From: Cepaea nemoralis
Lineage: Eukaryota > Mollusca > Gastropoda > Stylommatophora > Helicidae
DNA length: 64,000 nucleotides
Direction of reading: 5' to 3'
NCBI GenBank assembly: GCA_014155875.1
Contig: JACEFZ010017893.1
Location: forward strand, 532,501-596,500
Positions 13,401 through 24,089 of the stretch are shown here, one piece after another. Numbering within the stretch: the first letter of the stretch is position 1; every line of letters begins with the position of its first letter. Under the pieces are notes generated by a model. The model was not told the origin of the DNA and ran no database searches. It saw only the letters and a list, made by a program, of their open reading frames with translations. Made by a program: the position numbers and the translations under genes.

Positions 13401-13515
13401 GTCCTGGTGACACAGCCACTGTTAATACAAACCAAGTCGATGGTTTCCAGTGCAGTCTCGAGCTCCTCCCCTTGTGTATTGGAGGAAGTGTTTCCCCATG
13501 CTCTGCCTCATCTGC
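10424..13515 (-). mobile_element. I-like non-LTR retrotransposon with RNase H, 5'-truncated
   Basis: Ends at 10,424-10,440 in a (TTAG)n tail on the plus strand, i.e. (CTAA)n on the element strand. The 5' end lies within the endonuclease at about 13,515, next to an RTE 3' end. Coding order is endonuclease C-terminus, RT, RNase H, C-terminal domain, matching I/Nimb/Ingi-type elements. It is the best preserved copy of the family that also appears at 1-655, 26.5-29.9 kb, 55.74-55.96 kb and 59.83-60.21 kb. Confidence 0.85.
10447..13419 (-). CDS. I-like pol: endonuclease end, reverse transcriptase, RNase H
   Basis: 990 codons without a stop. About residues 18-50 carry IDLALVSPS and HHGSDHHPCSI (endonuclease end with an intact SDH). 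RT: SAPGPDGIRYDDIN, IPLPKPDKD, AAIDLEDAYNRV (catalytic D), GLPQGSPLSPVLFNAY and TLSYADDVLVYR (YADD box). RNase H: VIYTDGSVVRH, TMEVMAV, CFLSDSMNMI and PGHAGVQGNERADKLAG supply all four acidic residues. A one-base shift at about 13,390 separates the frame from preceding endonuclease sequence (ALETIDLVCINSG). The long open frame suggests recent activity; the copy cannot move itself because the endonuclease is truncated. Confidence 0.9.
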   Translation of the reverse strand: MAVSPGQQAVQAMKDSAIDLALVSPSLTTVCRWGVLGHHGSDHHPCSILVEKGRTRQHKLKVKTFQYDSTGQDVVSKIRRDKRRTFQGRKKSWEQPPWWSFEVEKAWVDKRSAVRRWQNAKKNRAGHPSPCLHLEREMHTKVSYFKKLVKVVKSEKWAEVCQRVSTDKSLKLFWRLHKSMSGVVKNKSISDFQGADLTWQRTDEDKGKALFERYLEQGNQTDMGGRNLAKEVTSDRCKAQNTSEEDTVTVKEIKAVLRRSKNSAPGPDGIRYDDINRCTDNELEKLADMYNNSIGSASIKEEWLHSYLIPLPKPDKDHKKIQGYRIITMQNTIGKLLEKVIARKISSQLERQGVFPPTLGGYRPKRETWTNAAVFAHDVYEGFHSGTETVAAAIDLEDAYNRVPLDFLMFQLLELDVSPFLLSWVAAALYQRKVVFRCGSWTSEPTTIYPGLPQGSPLSPVLFNAYTVRITSEQITGPGRTLSYADDVLVYRQGKDREEVAVELQTELNRISTWCDEAGAMVNPTKATVTWFSLNNHIVNNPTPTVMLCSETVERTQAMNYLGIRFDRSLAYNVHIDQVITKAKRGLAAMRVMAAANCEQRHLCLLYEGLVMSVLEYAMAILTLSHKQIERMERIQNEAMRIILGCTRDTACRAMRYLLDFPTIEERIQVCRARAYLRINANTQHPLHSEIRKVKGSRLKRGRSWMGQAEDILQQVCSLEDLEPGEEWVQVPTDFCTSFSVCIQLDRKCRQENPAAVEAEVQALIFENSLDGDAVIYTDGSVVRHVRSSWAFTARAGERIVKEDSGAFTETTSSLTMEVMAVSKAITWLETQTFTRACFLSDSMNMIKRIEEGSIRREWLLPLKRSRLAKISFIFVPGHAGVQGNERADKLAGEATVEGGRAMDQADILNALREVRLLREPSDDCESTTMARLREQQIKRGVAKQEHYAGSQRRLINQHRTGVVSRYTLRDLLRRGSEHLWTEWFDVQRG

Positions 13516-14075
13516 TCATCATCATATGTCATGCCGATAAGTGTGGCGATCATGTTTCACCATCTCACTCGATCACCAGAGTCGTGAATTAGCACAGTGT
13601 TCAAGTCTCGACCGTGCCACGTCGCCAAGCCATCCAGACATTTATTTCTCTGCCTTCCCAATGTTCTCTTCTCCTCGATCATGTCAGTTGTCATCAATTT
13701 CTCCAATTTATTTCTTCTCATAACGTGACTACTAACTGTTGACTGTCTAAGTCTAATTTCTCTAATCAGTTTACAATTTTCATTTGTTTCTTGTAGGACT
13801 AGGTAATTGGTTTTTCTGTGTGTCCATGGTATTCTTTGCAATTTCCTCAGAAACCACATTACCACAGCCATCATATAATTTTCAGCCTGTTTGCTCATTG
13901 TTCACGCTTCACACCCATACGAAAGCACCGATTCTATGTAGCACCTCGTTTCTCATTGCAAATAACATTATTTTATTGGTCAGTATGTCTTGCAAAATGC
14001 TACCTTCGCCATGGCGAATCTTATTATAATCTCTTCAAGACATCTCCGATAAGATGATTGTACCGATTCACTTGC
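13516..14075 (-). pseudogene. RTE-like 3' terminal fragment
   Basis: C-terminal part of an RTE-type ORF on the minus strand. The open piece 13,557-13,898 has LRKLQRIPWTHRKTN, VLQETNENCKLIREIR, HVMRRNKLEKL and TWHGRDLNT, near-identical in order to the plus-strand copy at 36.3-36.72 kb. Upstream, 13,900-14,060 reads ILTNKIMLF, the region after the thumb. Frames shift between these blocks. Confidence 0.75.
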
Positions 14076-14209
14076 CATATATTTTAAGCACGTAACTTAC
14101 CCAGTTACTTGTATATTACATTGTGGTATTTCCTTCTTCCTAGATGTAATGGTTCATGCTAACACAGAACCTAGAGAAGCACAGCAGCCAACGTCTACTT
14201 GCGGAAAAC

Positions 14210-14213
<4 letters not shown>

Positions 14214-14294
<81 letters not shown>
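14214..14294. repeat. (GA)n microsatellite
   Basis: About 40 perfect GA units. Confidence 0.97.
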
Positions 14295-14298
<4 letters not shown>

Positions 14299-14589
14299 TG
14301 TGTCCTTCCATGACACGACTTCTTTATTGTATGTTTAAAGTTTAAACTGTACACAACGCTCACACACAATTCAAGAAAGGGGGACGATCGTTGCAGAGCG
14401 CGTAGGAACGGCGTTTGTAGAAAAGGAGCCAAGGGAAGGGGAAAGGCGCGCACTAATGCGAAATAAAGAGGCGCACGTATGCGCACTTTGCATTGAGTCA
14501 CCACACAATGTACGTGCGAAACCAACACAATAGTATTAACAAAAACAAACAAGCTGTCGAAGAGAAAGACCAGCGTGACCTCTCAGTAG
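14295..14589. other. Interval without recognisable gene
   Basis: No motif recognised; slightly GC-richer than its surroundings around 14,385-14,480. Confidence 0.3.
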
Positions 14590-14703
14590 TCCTGAAGCCA
14601 GATTATGTCTGCCAATCTGGTATTTTAATCCCCATCCCCCTCGCAGAAACCCCAAAATGCACCCTCACCCCTTGGGGGAATTCCCTCTGGTTGAGAACCA
14701 CTG
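14590..14703. mobile_element. hAT MITE, right end only
   Basis: Ends in GGGGGAATTCCCTCTGG then TTGAGAACCACTG, the same terminus as the complete MITE at 25,954-26,519. C-rich sequence precedes it as in that element. The matching left end was not found nearby. The left boundary is approximate. Confidence 0.6.
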
Positions 14704-14803
14704 GCATAAAGTTTTACTCCATATCGTCGCACAGAGAACGAACTTTGTAGCTTCAGTGACGAGCCCCTTGTCTCCTAGAGAAAATCGCACTCCATTGGAC
14801 ATT

Positions 14804-15160
14804 GTAGTATCAGAGAATGCACAGAAAGGACTCTCCTTGAATATCAAGAAAACAGTAACAATTGGTGATATCATAGAAAATGGGTACACCAAAATGTGAC
14901 ATAGAAGTAGAAGGGGGAATTCTCAACCAAGTGGATAATTTTAAATACCTAGGGGCACTTATAACATCAGATGGAAGATGTACAACAGAGATTAAGAGCA
15001 TAATAGGGCAGGCAAAAGCCGCATTTCAGAAAATGAAGAGTATCTTATGCAATAACTCGCTATCAATGAATGTAAGAAAGAGAGTGCTAAAATGCTATAT
15101 AGAACCAGTTTTGATGTATGGCGGCGAATCTTGGAATGTTGTCAGCGTCTCAGAATTAGA
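14804..15160 (+). pseudogene. RTE-like RT/C-terminal fragment
   Basis: Open piece from 14,880 with VDNFKYLGALITSDGRC, AKAAFQKMKSILCNNSLS and VLKCYIEPVLMYGGESW, the thumb and post-RT region of RTE-type ORFs. LSLNIKKT just upstream (other frame) belongs to the palm. Truncated at both ends. Confidence 0.78.
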
Positions 15161-16477
15161 GGTAACCTTCATTCGTCATTCTAAACGCTACAGCGAGTCT
15201 TTCTACATGCACTCAATAATATATTCGGCAGTCGCATGTAGGTACATAATATTTATTTATGCAAAACGATAGCATCAACAACGTGCACACATGGTTCACT
15301 AATTTATCACAATATGTTATGTACATCAATCGCAATTAACACTCAGCCATTCGTGCGCTCTCAACACAATTCATCCTCATTCCCCGCACTTAACACTCGC
15401 TATCTTAGCTCAGCAGGGCTAGCTTTCACACAGGCAATTAATACACTCTCCCGCTCAATCGCACGCATCTTTCCTTTAACGCGTCCCAGTCCAGTCTGAA
15501 GCCTTCTGGTGTTCGACCTGATAGTCACGTGGTACTTGACCGCGTGTCCCCTGTAATAGTCGTACTGTGTCAGTTGTCTTGCCGTACTAGCTGTTTGGTC
15601 TGGCTTGTCTCCGGTCCTTCAGTGCAGGGTTGTACTTCGGTCAAGGACGTTGTGTCCTTTTCATAACCTTGTGTTCTGTTTATAGCCGGGTCTTGTTGTC
15701 CCGTCTGTGTCCTGTCTAAGACATCTCTATTGTCCTGTCTATGACATATCTATTGTTCTGTCTCTGACATCTCTATTGTCCCGTATATGTCCTGTCTGCA
15801 CTCCCCAACACGCTGACATTCTCCCCTACTCCCCCTTTTTGTGTCATTAAATTTCTTATAAGAATCAGTGACACAATGTGTTTTATATATCTAATTAGTT
15901 TGAACTAATTTGTCAGTGGGATGTAGGAATTCGTCAGTCGTAATTGTTAGGTTGGGTACAACTGTAGTTTGTAAGGGTCTGATATTCTGGTGAAACACAC
16001 ACCTACTGGTGTATAACACTCTTGGTATGTTGCAAAGAGTCTAATACTCTCACCAATTTTACTACTGGGGACTGTTAAACGGCCCAAGGTACCATTGACA
16101 TGCATTTATGGTTTCCCATTAAATTGCAAAACCTCTCATACACCCAATGTGGTGTCCGGAAACAATTGTCTCTGTTTAAGGAGACTAATCACGGAGTATA
16201 AAACCCATGGTCCCCATAAAATGTTAATTCAACATGTTTCTTCAAGATATGTGTATACTGATTAACCCCAATCTCACTTCCGCTTGTTGGCAGTGATTCT
16301 CTTGTAATATCTCTTGTTTCCCTCATTAACCCTTCGAAGGATCCTAGTGTCTGCACGTTATGTGTTAATATAGTGTTAGTGTAAGTGATTTCTTTATAAT
16401 ATTGTGTTTGTAAATTACAAACATGGGTGTATGTTTATAATCTGTGTAATATTCTTATTCAAGTGTCATCAGATAGG

Positions 16478-16479
<2 letters not shown>
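15161..16479. other. Unassigned interval with a short tandem array
   Basis: No coding motif. About 15,700-15,800 holds roughly four imperfect ~30-bp units containing TCTATTGTCC and CCTGTCT...GACAT. The rest (including pyrimidine-rich 15,500-15,840) could be part of an LTR or untranslated region, but no paired copy is present to show it. Confidence 0.35.

Positions 16480-16552
<73 letters not shown>
16480..16552. repeat. (CA)n microsatellite
   Basis: About 36 CA units, immediately upstream of an RTE fragment. Confidence 0.97.
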
Positions 16553-16554
<2 letters not shown>

Positions 16555-16800
16555 TACGATCACTAACAGAAAGGTCAATAGAGACTACGAAAGACATATA
16601 TTTGTGCTTCATAGATTATACCAAGGCATTTGATAAAGTAAAATAGGATGAACTGGTTAGAATGTTGGAAGATAACGTTGATGAGAAAGATTTAAGAATA
16701 ATAAATATTATTTACTTTAACCAAGTAGCAGCAATTAAAATGGTGTCCAAATTATTAGTCACACCACCAGAATGATGTGCCTCATCTGCTCCGGGCCAAT
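16553..16800 (+). pseudogene. RTE-like RT core fragment
   Basis: Reads CFIDYTKAFDKVK (catalytic aspartate motif), a stop where the family has another residue, then DELVRMLEDNVDEKDLRIIN and FNQVAAIKM, typical of RTE reverse transcriptases. About 75 codons, truncated on both sides. Confidence 0.75.
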
Positions 16801-18202
16801 GTGAGACCATCACATCTTCTGCACAGTCTGGCAACGCACAGCTCCTGAAAGATGTTCTGAACTCCAATTCAACAAGAGCAGTTTATGTGAGAGACTGTGT
16901 CTAGACTGATAATTTTATATGCCAAACGTGATTCTTAGCTGTTGACGATGGATTTAAACATGTCTCTTGTCAGTGTACAACCCCCTCCCCCTTCCCCAGT
17001 GTTGCATGTGTGTATTGGCCAGTTCCGGGGGGGGGGGGGGTGGATATCATATAACATTGGCACGAGATGATGCTCAGAATTGTCTGGGATTACAGGAAGA
17101 GATGTTGCCACCTCGCTGGGTCATAGCCTAGAATATGTGCAGGTCTAATACTTCACACCCCAAAGGCAGAATCGGCTGTGGGACTATCTGAACCTTGCAT
17201 GCAGTTGAAGACTGTCTTCCACTAGGATGTCTATTGACTGTGGATGATGGTTGCTGTTTCTCTGCCTCTCTGAGGATAGTCTGATGATGTGTGATAGGAA
17301 CTTACTGAAAACGCCGCCCTCATGTAATTTATGTCATTTTGGCACACAGTGTTTAGCAGAAATATAACCAACGGATTCTAAGAGTAACAAACAATTCTCC
17401 ACAACTAAGAACACATAGCGTTGCACATGATCTCACTAAAGTTAAGTGCCACTATCAACATTAAACTCACTTTACAAAGCTGACGCTTTTTTTTTCAAAC
17501 ACTAACTCAAGAACAAAACATTTTAAGGCACAGAAATTACAAAATAAACATAGGTACCCTTTCCAAATAAAATGAAAAGCAAGGGGGGGGGGGAAAGCTG
17601 TCATAATTCTGTATATGTAACTAGATTGAGTACATGGTGCATTATCAATTTATAGACCACCATATACCACACATCTGAAACCCACTTCTCGCAAGGTTAA
17701 AAGCACCTGTCCTTAATACCTGTAGAGTATATTCAATATAGCATCTATTCACCTAAGAAAAGACTAAACAACAACAAAATGTAACTGCTTTCAAGACTGA
17801 ATATATGTTAGATATCAAAATAAAGCTACGCGCCTTGGGATCAACGGTATCGTCCTCGATGGACCATGTAATCTTCCAGACCCCTCACGAAAATCTTGAG
17901 GTGAAAAGGATTATTAGCTTACATTTTACATGTTTGAATCAAATGAAAGCCTTAATACAACCAAACAAAATGTCATTGACCAACAATAAAAAAATGCTTA
18001 TGCTTTAAGCTTTCCTTACTGTCATATCTCTCACTTACTTCTATATTTACAATGGATTTAGTTAATCGTAGTATTCATGTTATGAATAGGAACACTGATC
18101 TAAAAGTTCTGATTTGTTATAGTAAAGAAACATTATTGTTATGATTTGAAAAAAAATTACCAATAATAAAGATATGATTACCACACTTTGTTTTGTTGTG
18201 CT
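16801..18202. other. AT-rich interval without recognisable gene
   Basis: Poly-G near 17,028-17,040 and poly-G/A near 17,582. Short open frames only, none with a motif I recognise. The segment 16,800-17,340 has transposon-like composition but no readable family signature. Confidence 0.35.
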
Positions 18203-19136
18203 CTATTTAAAGAAAAAATATGTCTGACTCTGAAACTTCAATAAAAGTAGTAATATATAACTAAAATAACTACTACTAAGTTGATCTAGATGGACTGGTG
18301 GTGTTGTTGACTGGTAGATCTCGTTGACTGGTAGGCCCGAAGGTCTTGTAAGCAGGTCAGCAATAATGTACCTTGATCCCTTAATATGTCTGATGGAAAA
18401 TGAGTAGTCTTGTAACAATAGTGCTCATCGATATATTCTATTGTTTTTGGACTGTCCTTGTTGTACTACAAGTAATGGAGAATTGTTTGTCTCGATGAGG
18501 AAGTGTGTTCCGGCAAAATATTTCATCAGTCTATTGACGTAGTATATAATCGCCAGGCATTCCAGCTGAGATACGCCATAGCGGGATTCGGCTGGAGTGA
18601 GTTTTGTACTCACGGAACTTATTGGATTATTTATGCCGTTGTAGGTCTGAAGTAAGACTCGAGATTGTGGTGGCACTGGCATCTGTCCTTATAAGGAATG
18701 TCTTTGTTACGCAAGCGAAAACATTGGAAAAATAATGTTTAATTTGTGATATTGCATTTATTAAAGTAGCACTCTGTACATCAATTTTTGTTTTTGATCT
18801 TAAAAGATCTGGGGAAAAAACACTTGTCAACTGTGTCAATATGGTGAATCCAAATAATTTGACTCTATCAAAAACTTGTTTCAAACTTTGTGTCTGGGTT
18901 AACTTTTTGGAAAGTATACCTGGCTGACGCTGTACTAGGTCCGCACAATGTTTAACCCAGTGAAATGGGATGGAAACTTCAGTTTTAAATAGAACATCAA
19001 ATTGAAATGATGGTGAATGATTACTTAATAATGATTTTGTCAACAAAATTACTTGGTTTATAAGTAGCAATATGGTTGCCGTTGACTGAAGTTGGTATGT
19101 GTACAGTGCTATCAATAATTTCATTAGTAACACCAA
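18203..19136 (-). pseudogene. Ty3/Gypsy RT end and RNase H fragment
   Basis: Minus-strand pieces: TKTFLIRTDASATTI (first RNase H aspartate, TDAS), then LTPAESRYGVSQLECLAI (catalytic glutamate), FLIETNNSPLLVV, and LQDYSFSIRHIKGSRYI with ADLLTRP at the end. Where the intact element at 44.4 kb reads ETDNNPL this copy reads ETNNSPL, so a catalytic aspartate has become asparagine. A TGA at about 18,423 replaces the tryptophan before ALLLQDY. Upstream to 19,136 the frame is low in recognisable motifs. No integrase follows. Confidence 0.75.
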
Positions 19137-19194
19137 TAAAGAAACTGATATGGAGATGGTAGCATTATATACTGGTAAGTATTAACACATTATA

Positions 19195-19510
19195 TACGAT
19201 TGGTCATAATGACATAACAATAATAATGGGAGATTTTAATGCAAAAGTAGGTACAGAAAGAACTGAAAACAAGAGACACTGTTTTAGAAAAATTTGGATT
19301 GGGAAACAGAAATGATGCAGGTGACAAATTAATTGAATTTTGCACAGAAAATGAGTTACCGATAGCCAACACACTTTTTAAACAACATACAAGGAGACGT
19401 TTCACATGGAGGTCCCCGGACAGTACTACCAAAACCCAGACAGATTATGTTTTAACACAAAGAAGATGGTTATAAAGTATAACATCAGCAAATTCCTACG
19501 AAGTGCAGAC
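19195..19510 (+). pseudogene. RTE-like endonuclease fragment
   Basis: Reads a degraded metal-site motif (EILMQK in frame, with DFNAKVG in the neighbouring frame), then DKLIEFCTENELPIANTLF and RRRFTWRSPDSTTKTQTDY, the C-terminal half of an RTE-type APE endonuclease. Confidence 0.7.
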
Positions 19511-19789
19511 TGTGATACAGGTTCTTTATTGCCTTAAGCAATTTCATTTAATGCGGGTTCAGGTTCTGTCTCTGCTGTCATTGGATCATCTATCTCATTC
19601 CAATCCTCACAGTAATTCATATCATACATTCCACTGCAGCATTCCTTTCATCTTTCTAGGAAATTTATAGAATCTGTTAGGGTCTTTCCCAACTTGTCAC
19701 AGATAAAATTTAATTGAGGTTGAACATTTCTTGTCAATAACTTCATTTTTTTAACATTTCGTAATCTCTTCCATTCTTATAATATAGCT

Positions 19790-20185
19790 CTATTCTAATA
19801 CAACAATCTTATATACACTGGTTTTTGTCCTTTATTGTGTTCTTTCTGATTTCTCGTATTAACGGATGTATACTTCATCATGCTGTTATGGGTTTCTCCT
19901 TTTTTCAGTTTCAGTTCCATTCGTTGTTTATTTAATTCCAATGTGTCTGAATTAATCCATGACTTATGTTGCTTATTCTTGGTGGGAATTAGACATTTGT
20001 CTGCTGTTATCAAGATTGTACTGCCAATTAATCAGGTGTCATTTACTCCCTATGGACATCAAGATCCCAAAACGATTCTTCACTTCAACGTTGTATGCAA
20101 CTGGTATTTTTGTGAGATCAAAACGAAGTGGCCTTGGTCCTCGGGTAGGCTTTTTAAGTTTTACTTTCACATCTGGTTCTAATAA
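19790..20185 (-). pseudogene. RTE-like endonuclease-RT linker fragment
   Basis: Minus-strand, in order: KLKKPTRGPRPLRFDLTKI, NVEVKNRFGIL, then KQHKSWINSDTLELNKQR. This is the linker between endonuclease and RT in RTE-type elements. No catalytic motif is included. Confidence 0.6.
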
Positions 20186-20189
20186 TTGA

Positions 20190-20578
20190 TTATCTGTGAA
20201 GAATGGTAAATCACCAGCATGTGATGAGATGCCGTCTGAACTAATTAAAGCAGAGGAGAAGAAAGCATACAAATCTATCACGCATTATGTAAAAAGATAT
20301 GAAAATATGGTATATGGACAAATGGCACTATCTTTATTCAAATACCTCAGAAAATGGGCAACTTGAAATTATGCACCAACTATAGAACCGTTGTGCTGAT
20401 CAGTCATGCAAGTAAAATTCTATTAAAAATCACAATGGGAAAACTTCGTGAGAAAATGGAAAAGGAGATTAGCGTGGTTCAAGCTGGGTTTAGACAAACA
20501 AAAGGAACACGGGATCACATGCTCAACATGCGTTTAATATTAGAGAAGGGCAGATATTATATTTTCCAGTGTAGAACT
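20190..20578 (+). pseudogene. RTE-like RT N-terminal fragment
   Basis: Starts with PSELIKAEEKKAYK-type sequence (about 20,230), then TNYRTVVLISHASKILLKI and VQAGFRQTKGTRDH (within 20,354-20,623). It is in opposite orientation to the linker fragment next to it, so the two are separate insertions or an inversion. Confidence 0.7.
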
Positions 20579-21042
20579 GTGACTGCAAAACTAAATAACC
20601 GTATTAATCCTCAACATACATAACTGTATACTTATCCTCATCTTTATGAAATGGTCGACCACTTTTCTTCAAGTGCTCTAGTCAATTAAAAGTTGTTCCA
20701 CCGTTTCCATCGGTTACAATCTCATTCTATGAAAGCATGAAACAGCTGCACAGGATCTGAATCTTCAATAGAATGGCATTGGGCTGCCAAGAGTAGCCAC
20801 CTCAGCATCACTGCAATCAACAACAATATTTATAATAACCACCTATTTTGCAACGACATATAATAATAACATGTTTTACGACTACCTGTAGATTCATATT
20901 TTAATCCACCTACAACAGCTACATCTTTTGCCAGACACATGGATGTACGTGTGTCGTCACATAATTTCTCACTATGCTAATGTGTGCTATGTCTACTCAT
21001 ACCAACTCCACAAATTTGTACCCTTAATTTATTTTCTTGCAG
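20579..21042. other. Interval without recognisable gene; possible intron
   Basis: No motif except at the right end, where a pyrimidine-rich stretch CTTAATTTATTTTCTTGCAG (21,023-21,042) makes a strong 3' splice site for the exon candidate that follows. Confidence 0.4.
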
Positions 21043-21217
21043 ATGAAAGTGTCGTGCCTGTTATGGTTTTTCTTAAACATAACACAAATCCTGTTCGTTG
21101 CTTACACAATAGCCTACAAAGAGAAAACGAGGGAAATAGAAAACCTACTATACAGCTTCTTCCCATTGTTAATTCTTAACACAAGCTGCAATTTGATCAT
21201 AAACTACGAGGATAAAG
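21043..21217 (+). CDS. Candidate internal exon of an unidentified host membrane protein
   Basis: A 175-bp open segment between a consensus acceptor (TTTTCTTGCAG, ends 21,042) and donor (AAAG then GTAAAT at 21,218). It encodes 58 codons plus one base, beginning MKVSCLLWFFLNITQILFV (a likely membrane segment), then AYKEKTREIENLL and a second hydrophobic stretch, SFFPLLILNTSCNLII, ending NYEDK. It carries no transposon motif and has no in-frame stop. The start ATG coincides with the exon edge, so it need not be the initiator. Family not recognised. Confidence 0.45.
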
Positions 21218-21267
21218 GTAAATATGCACACATGTTCTATGTAAGGTCTATACGTGAATTTTTTAAT

Positions 21268-21668
21268 GAAACCTTTCGTTTAGTCCATGCCATGTGGCGA
21301 TGATGATCATGACTGTCCACAGTCTTCTGTCTCATGTGCTGCGAATCATTTCTAACACCGACATTCCTAATGCCATGAAGTCAAGCTGTCCAGCATCTTC
21401 TCTCTTGGTCTCGCTCTGCCTCTCTTTCCCTCCAGTTTTCCCGTTGTGCGACATAATCCAGCTTTCCCCTTCTCATGACATGCCAAACGAATGTGGTCTG
21501 TGTTTTTCTGATACTAGTAACCAGTTCTCTTTGTCCGTTAAATTCTTCCAAGATATCTTCATTGGTCTTTCTATCAGTCCGCGGTGTTCTCATTATTCTT
21601 CTAAACAAACCACATCTCCGTAGCTTCTACATAGTTCCTCACCAGTCTGCTAATTTTCCACGATTTAT
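21268..21668 (-). pseudogene. RTE-like C-terminal fragment
   Basis: Minus-strand LFRRIMRTPRTDRKTNEDIL, LEEFNGQRELVTSIRK and HVMRRGKLDYV, the post-RT C-terminus of RTE-type ORFs. A frameshift follows and the copy ends in a CAT/ATG-rich 3' tail near 21,300. Confidence 0.72.
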
Positions 21669-21727
21669 TTCTCTTCACCAGGATTGGTTCAATATTGCTC
21701 TTATGAACTTTCACCTTCATTCATTCG

Positions 21728-21732
<5 letters not shown>

Positions 21733-21769
<37 letters not shown>

Positions 21770-21782
21770 CATTCATTCATTC
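21733..21782. repeat. (ATTG)n/(ATTC)n tail repeat
   Basis: Tetranucleotide array that forms the 3' tail of the minus-strand RTE copy. Confidence 0.9.
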
Positions 21783-22603
21783 AGTAGCAGTTCTTGTGCA
21801 GAACCTCGCTCTCGGAAAACTTTTCGATCACAAGCAAGATGTCCCGCGTCCGAGACACCCCCCCCCCCCCTCATCTGGAGATCATCCGCCACATCCTGAA
21901 CCCATCTTCTCTTTGGCCTTCCTCTTCCTCTCTTCCCAGACATATACCCCTCAATTATTGTTCTCCGAACTCTCATGACGTTTCAAGTGACCAAAATATA
22001 TCCATTTTCTTTGCTTTATCGTCTTTAATAGCCAACCCTCTTCAATATTCAGCTCTTGAAGTATGGATGCATTTGTTCTTTTCTTTACCCAAGATATTCT
22101 TAGAGCTCGTCTATAACATTTATATTCAAGGGCATTTATGCGCTGTTCAGCCTGTTTAGTAAGTGTCCAGGTCTCAAAGGCGTATGTTGCAATTGGAAAG
22201 ATGCATGCTCTTAAAACTCTAATTTTTGTAGTTCTATCAGTCCCACTCCATAATTTATTCAGTTGTTCTAGTCTTTGAAGAGCAATTGATAGTCGTCGTT
22301 CAATTTCTTTCATTGTGTCACCATTGTTGGTTATCAATGACCCAAGATATTCAAAATTTTCCACCACCTCCAATCTTTCCTCATTAACATATATTTCTTT
22401 CTCCATAGTAGTTTTATCTGTATGCATTACCTTTATTTTTTCTATGTTAAGATGTAAGTTGTGATCTTCACTATTTCTTTGGGTTGAGGTTATTAGATAT
22501 TCTATACCATTGTGTGATGTGGATAGTAATACTGTATCATCAGCATATCGAATATCTCTGTTGTAAATATGCACAGGGAAGAGACAACTCCTATAGTGAA
22601 TAA
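21733..22603 (-). pseudogene. RTE-like element, 3' half (split by the RTE at 22.6-25.55 kb)
   Basis: Minus-strand RT from NRDIRYADDTVLLS (YADD box) through LNIEKIKVMHTDKT, VENFEYLGSLITNNG, AYAFETWTL, ISWVKKRTNASILQ and FGHLKRH. The C-terminus with KRGRGRPKRRWVQDVADDL lies at about 21,850-21,976 after a frameshift. It ends in a (TCAA)n/(GAAT)n tail at 21,733-21,782. Its 5' half is at 25,556-25,745. Head-to-head contact with the plus-strand RTE at about 22,604 marks the insertion point. Confidence 0.78.
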
Positions 22604-22614
22604 GGAAGTGCATA

Positions 22615-23430
22615 ATGACGACTACATCCCAAATTCTTTTGAAAGGGTGCATTCAGACTAATACCTACCTGAAAAGTAGAAGGAGAAGTCTGAGAATTGG
22701 TACATGGAACGTACGCACCTTATATCAAGCAGGGAAGTTTGGTAACCTTATTGCAGAGGCAAAAAACATGAACTTAGATATCTTAGGCGTATCTGAAACA
22801 AGATGGACAGATACAAGTTATATAAGGAGAGAAGATTGCGTATTCATTAATTCAGGAGGAGATTATCACGAGAGAGGAGTAGGAATTTTAGTAAAAGGAG
22901 ATTTAGAGAAGCATATTAGTGGATTCTGGACTCATAAAGATAGGATGATATTTCTCAAAATTAAAGCAATACCGTTCATCATAGTAATTCTTCAGACATA
23001 TGTTCCAACAACTGATTATATTGATGGAAAAAAAAAGAATACTATGAAGACCTACAACAAACATTGATAGTTGTAAAATCATCAGAGGTCCTAATTGTTA
23101 TGGGAGACATGAACACAAAAGTCGGAAATAATAAATATAAGCAGATAGTAGGGCAACATGGTATGGGAAACAGAAACGAAAGAAGAGACCGGCTGATATA
23201 GTTCTGTGAAGAAAACAAACTTATTGTTTGCAACACATTTTCCCAACATAACCATAGGAAATTGTATTCATGGAAAAGCCCTAGAGATAGAACAAGAAAC
23301 CAAATTGACTACATTATGATTAGAAATAGATTTAAAAACAATGTTAAAAATGCCAAAACATACCCTGGTGCTGATGTCAACTTTGACCATAATCCTGTAG
23401 TTTTAAAATTACAAATAAAACTTTAAAAGC
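22615..23430 (+). pseudogene. RTE APE endonuclease domain
   Basis: Open to 23,067 with LRIGTWNVRTLYQAGKFGNL, MNLDILGVSETRWTD (catalytic glutamate) and GVGILVKGDLE. In other frames it continues with VMGDMNTKVGN (metal site), NKLIVCNTF, LYSWKSPRDRTRNQIDYIM and VNFDHNPVV (the terminal catalytic His region). These are the hallmark blocks of RTE-type endonucleases, often labelled craniofacial-development-protein-2-like in databases. At least two frame changes and one stop. Confidence 0.85.
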
Positions 23431-24089
23431 CAGGAATGGGAAATCGAAGACACCTCAAGTAGATATATCGACATTGAAACAACCAGAAATAAGTCAACTA
23501 TACCTACTGAAGTCAAAAATAGATATGATGGGCTAATCATTGAAAGTATGGAACAATATCGACGTGAAAATCCCGAGGATAAAATTAATACAATATGGGA
23601 ATGTGTAAAAACCAGTATTCAGATTGCAAATACCACCTTGCCAGTAAAGATTAATAAGAAAAAACAATTATGGATAACCGATAAAATCTTGAGTAAAATG
23701 TTTCAAAGAAAGAAAGCAACGAACACTCCAGAGTATATAGTAATAGACAGAGAAATACGTCACTTGTGCGGAGTTGCCAAAGAAGAGTGGCTGCAGAAAC
23801 ATTGCAAAGAAATAGAGGATCTGGAAATAAAAAACAACTCGAAAAAGATTTTCAAAGAAGAAAAATAATATAACAGGAAACGATTGTATCAGAGGAAAAA
23901 ATGGAGAAATTATAATTAATAACACTGACATAATAAAAAGATGGACAGAGTACACAGAAGATTTATTCTGGGACAACAGGGTCAATATACCAACATTGTA
24001 TAATTATAATACTCAAGATGGACCAAAAATATTAAAGGCTGAAGTAGAAAAGCCAATTAAAAAGATGAAAGAAGGAAAGACTGCAGGTC

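Noticed and set aside
10483..13540. Plus-strand open frames across the I-like element
   Set aside because: Antisense shadows of the 990-codon pol frame.
15161..16479. Solo LTR
   Set aside because: Pyrimidine-rich blocks suggest regulatory or LTR sequence, but no terminal pair or TSD could be identified.
16801..17340. Tc1/mariner-like transposase remnant
   Set aside because: Composition felt transposon-like, but no DDE motif or terminal repeat could be read on either strand.
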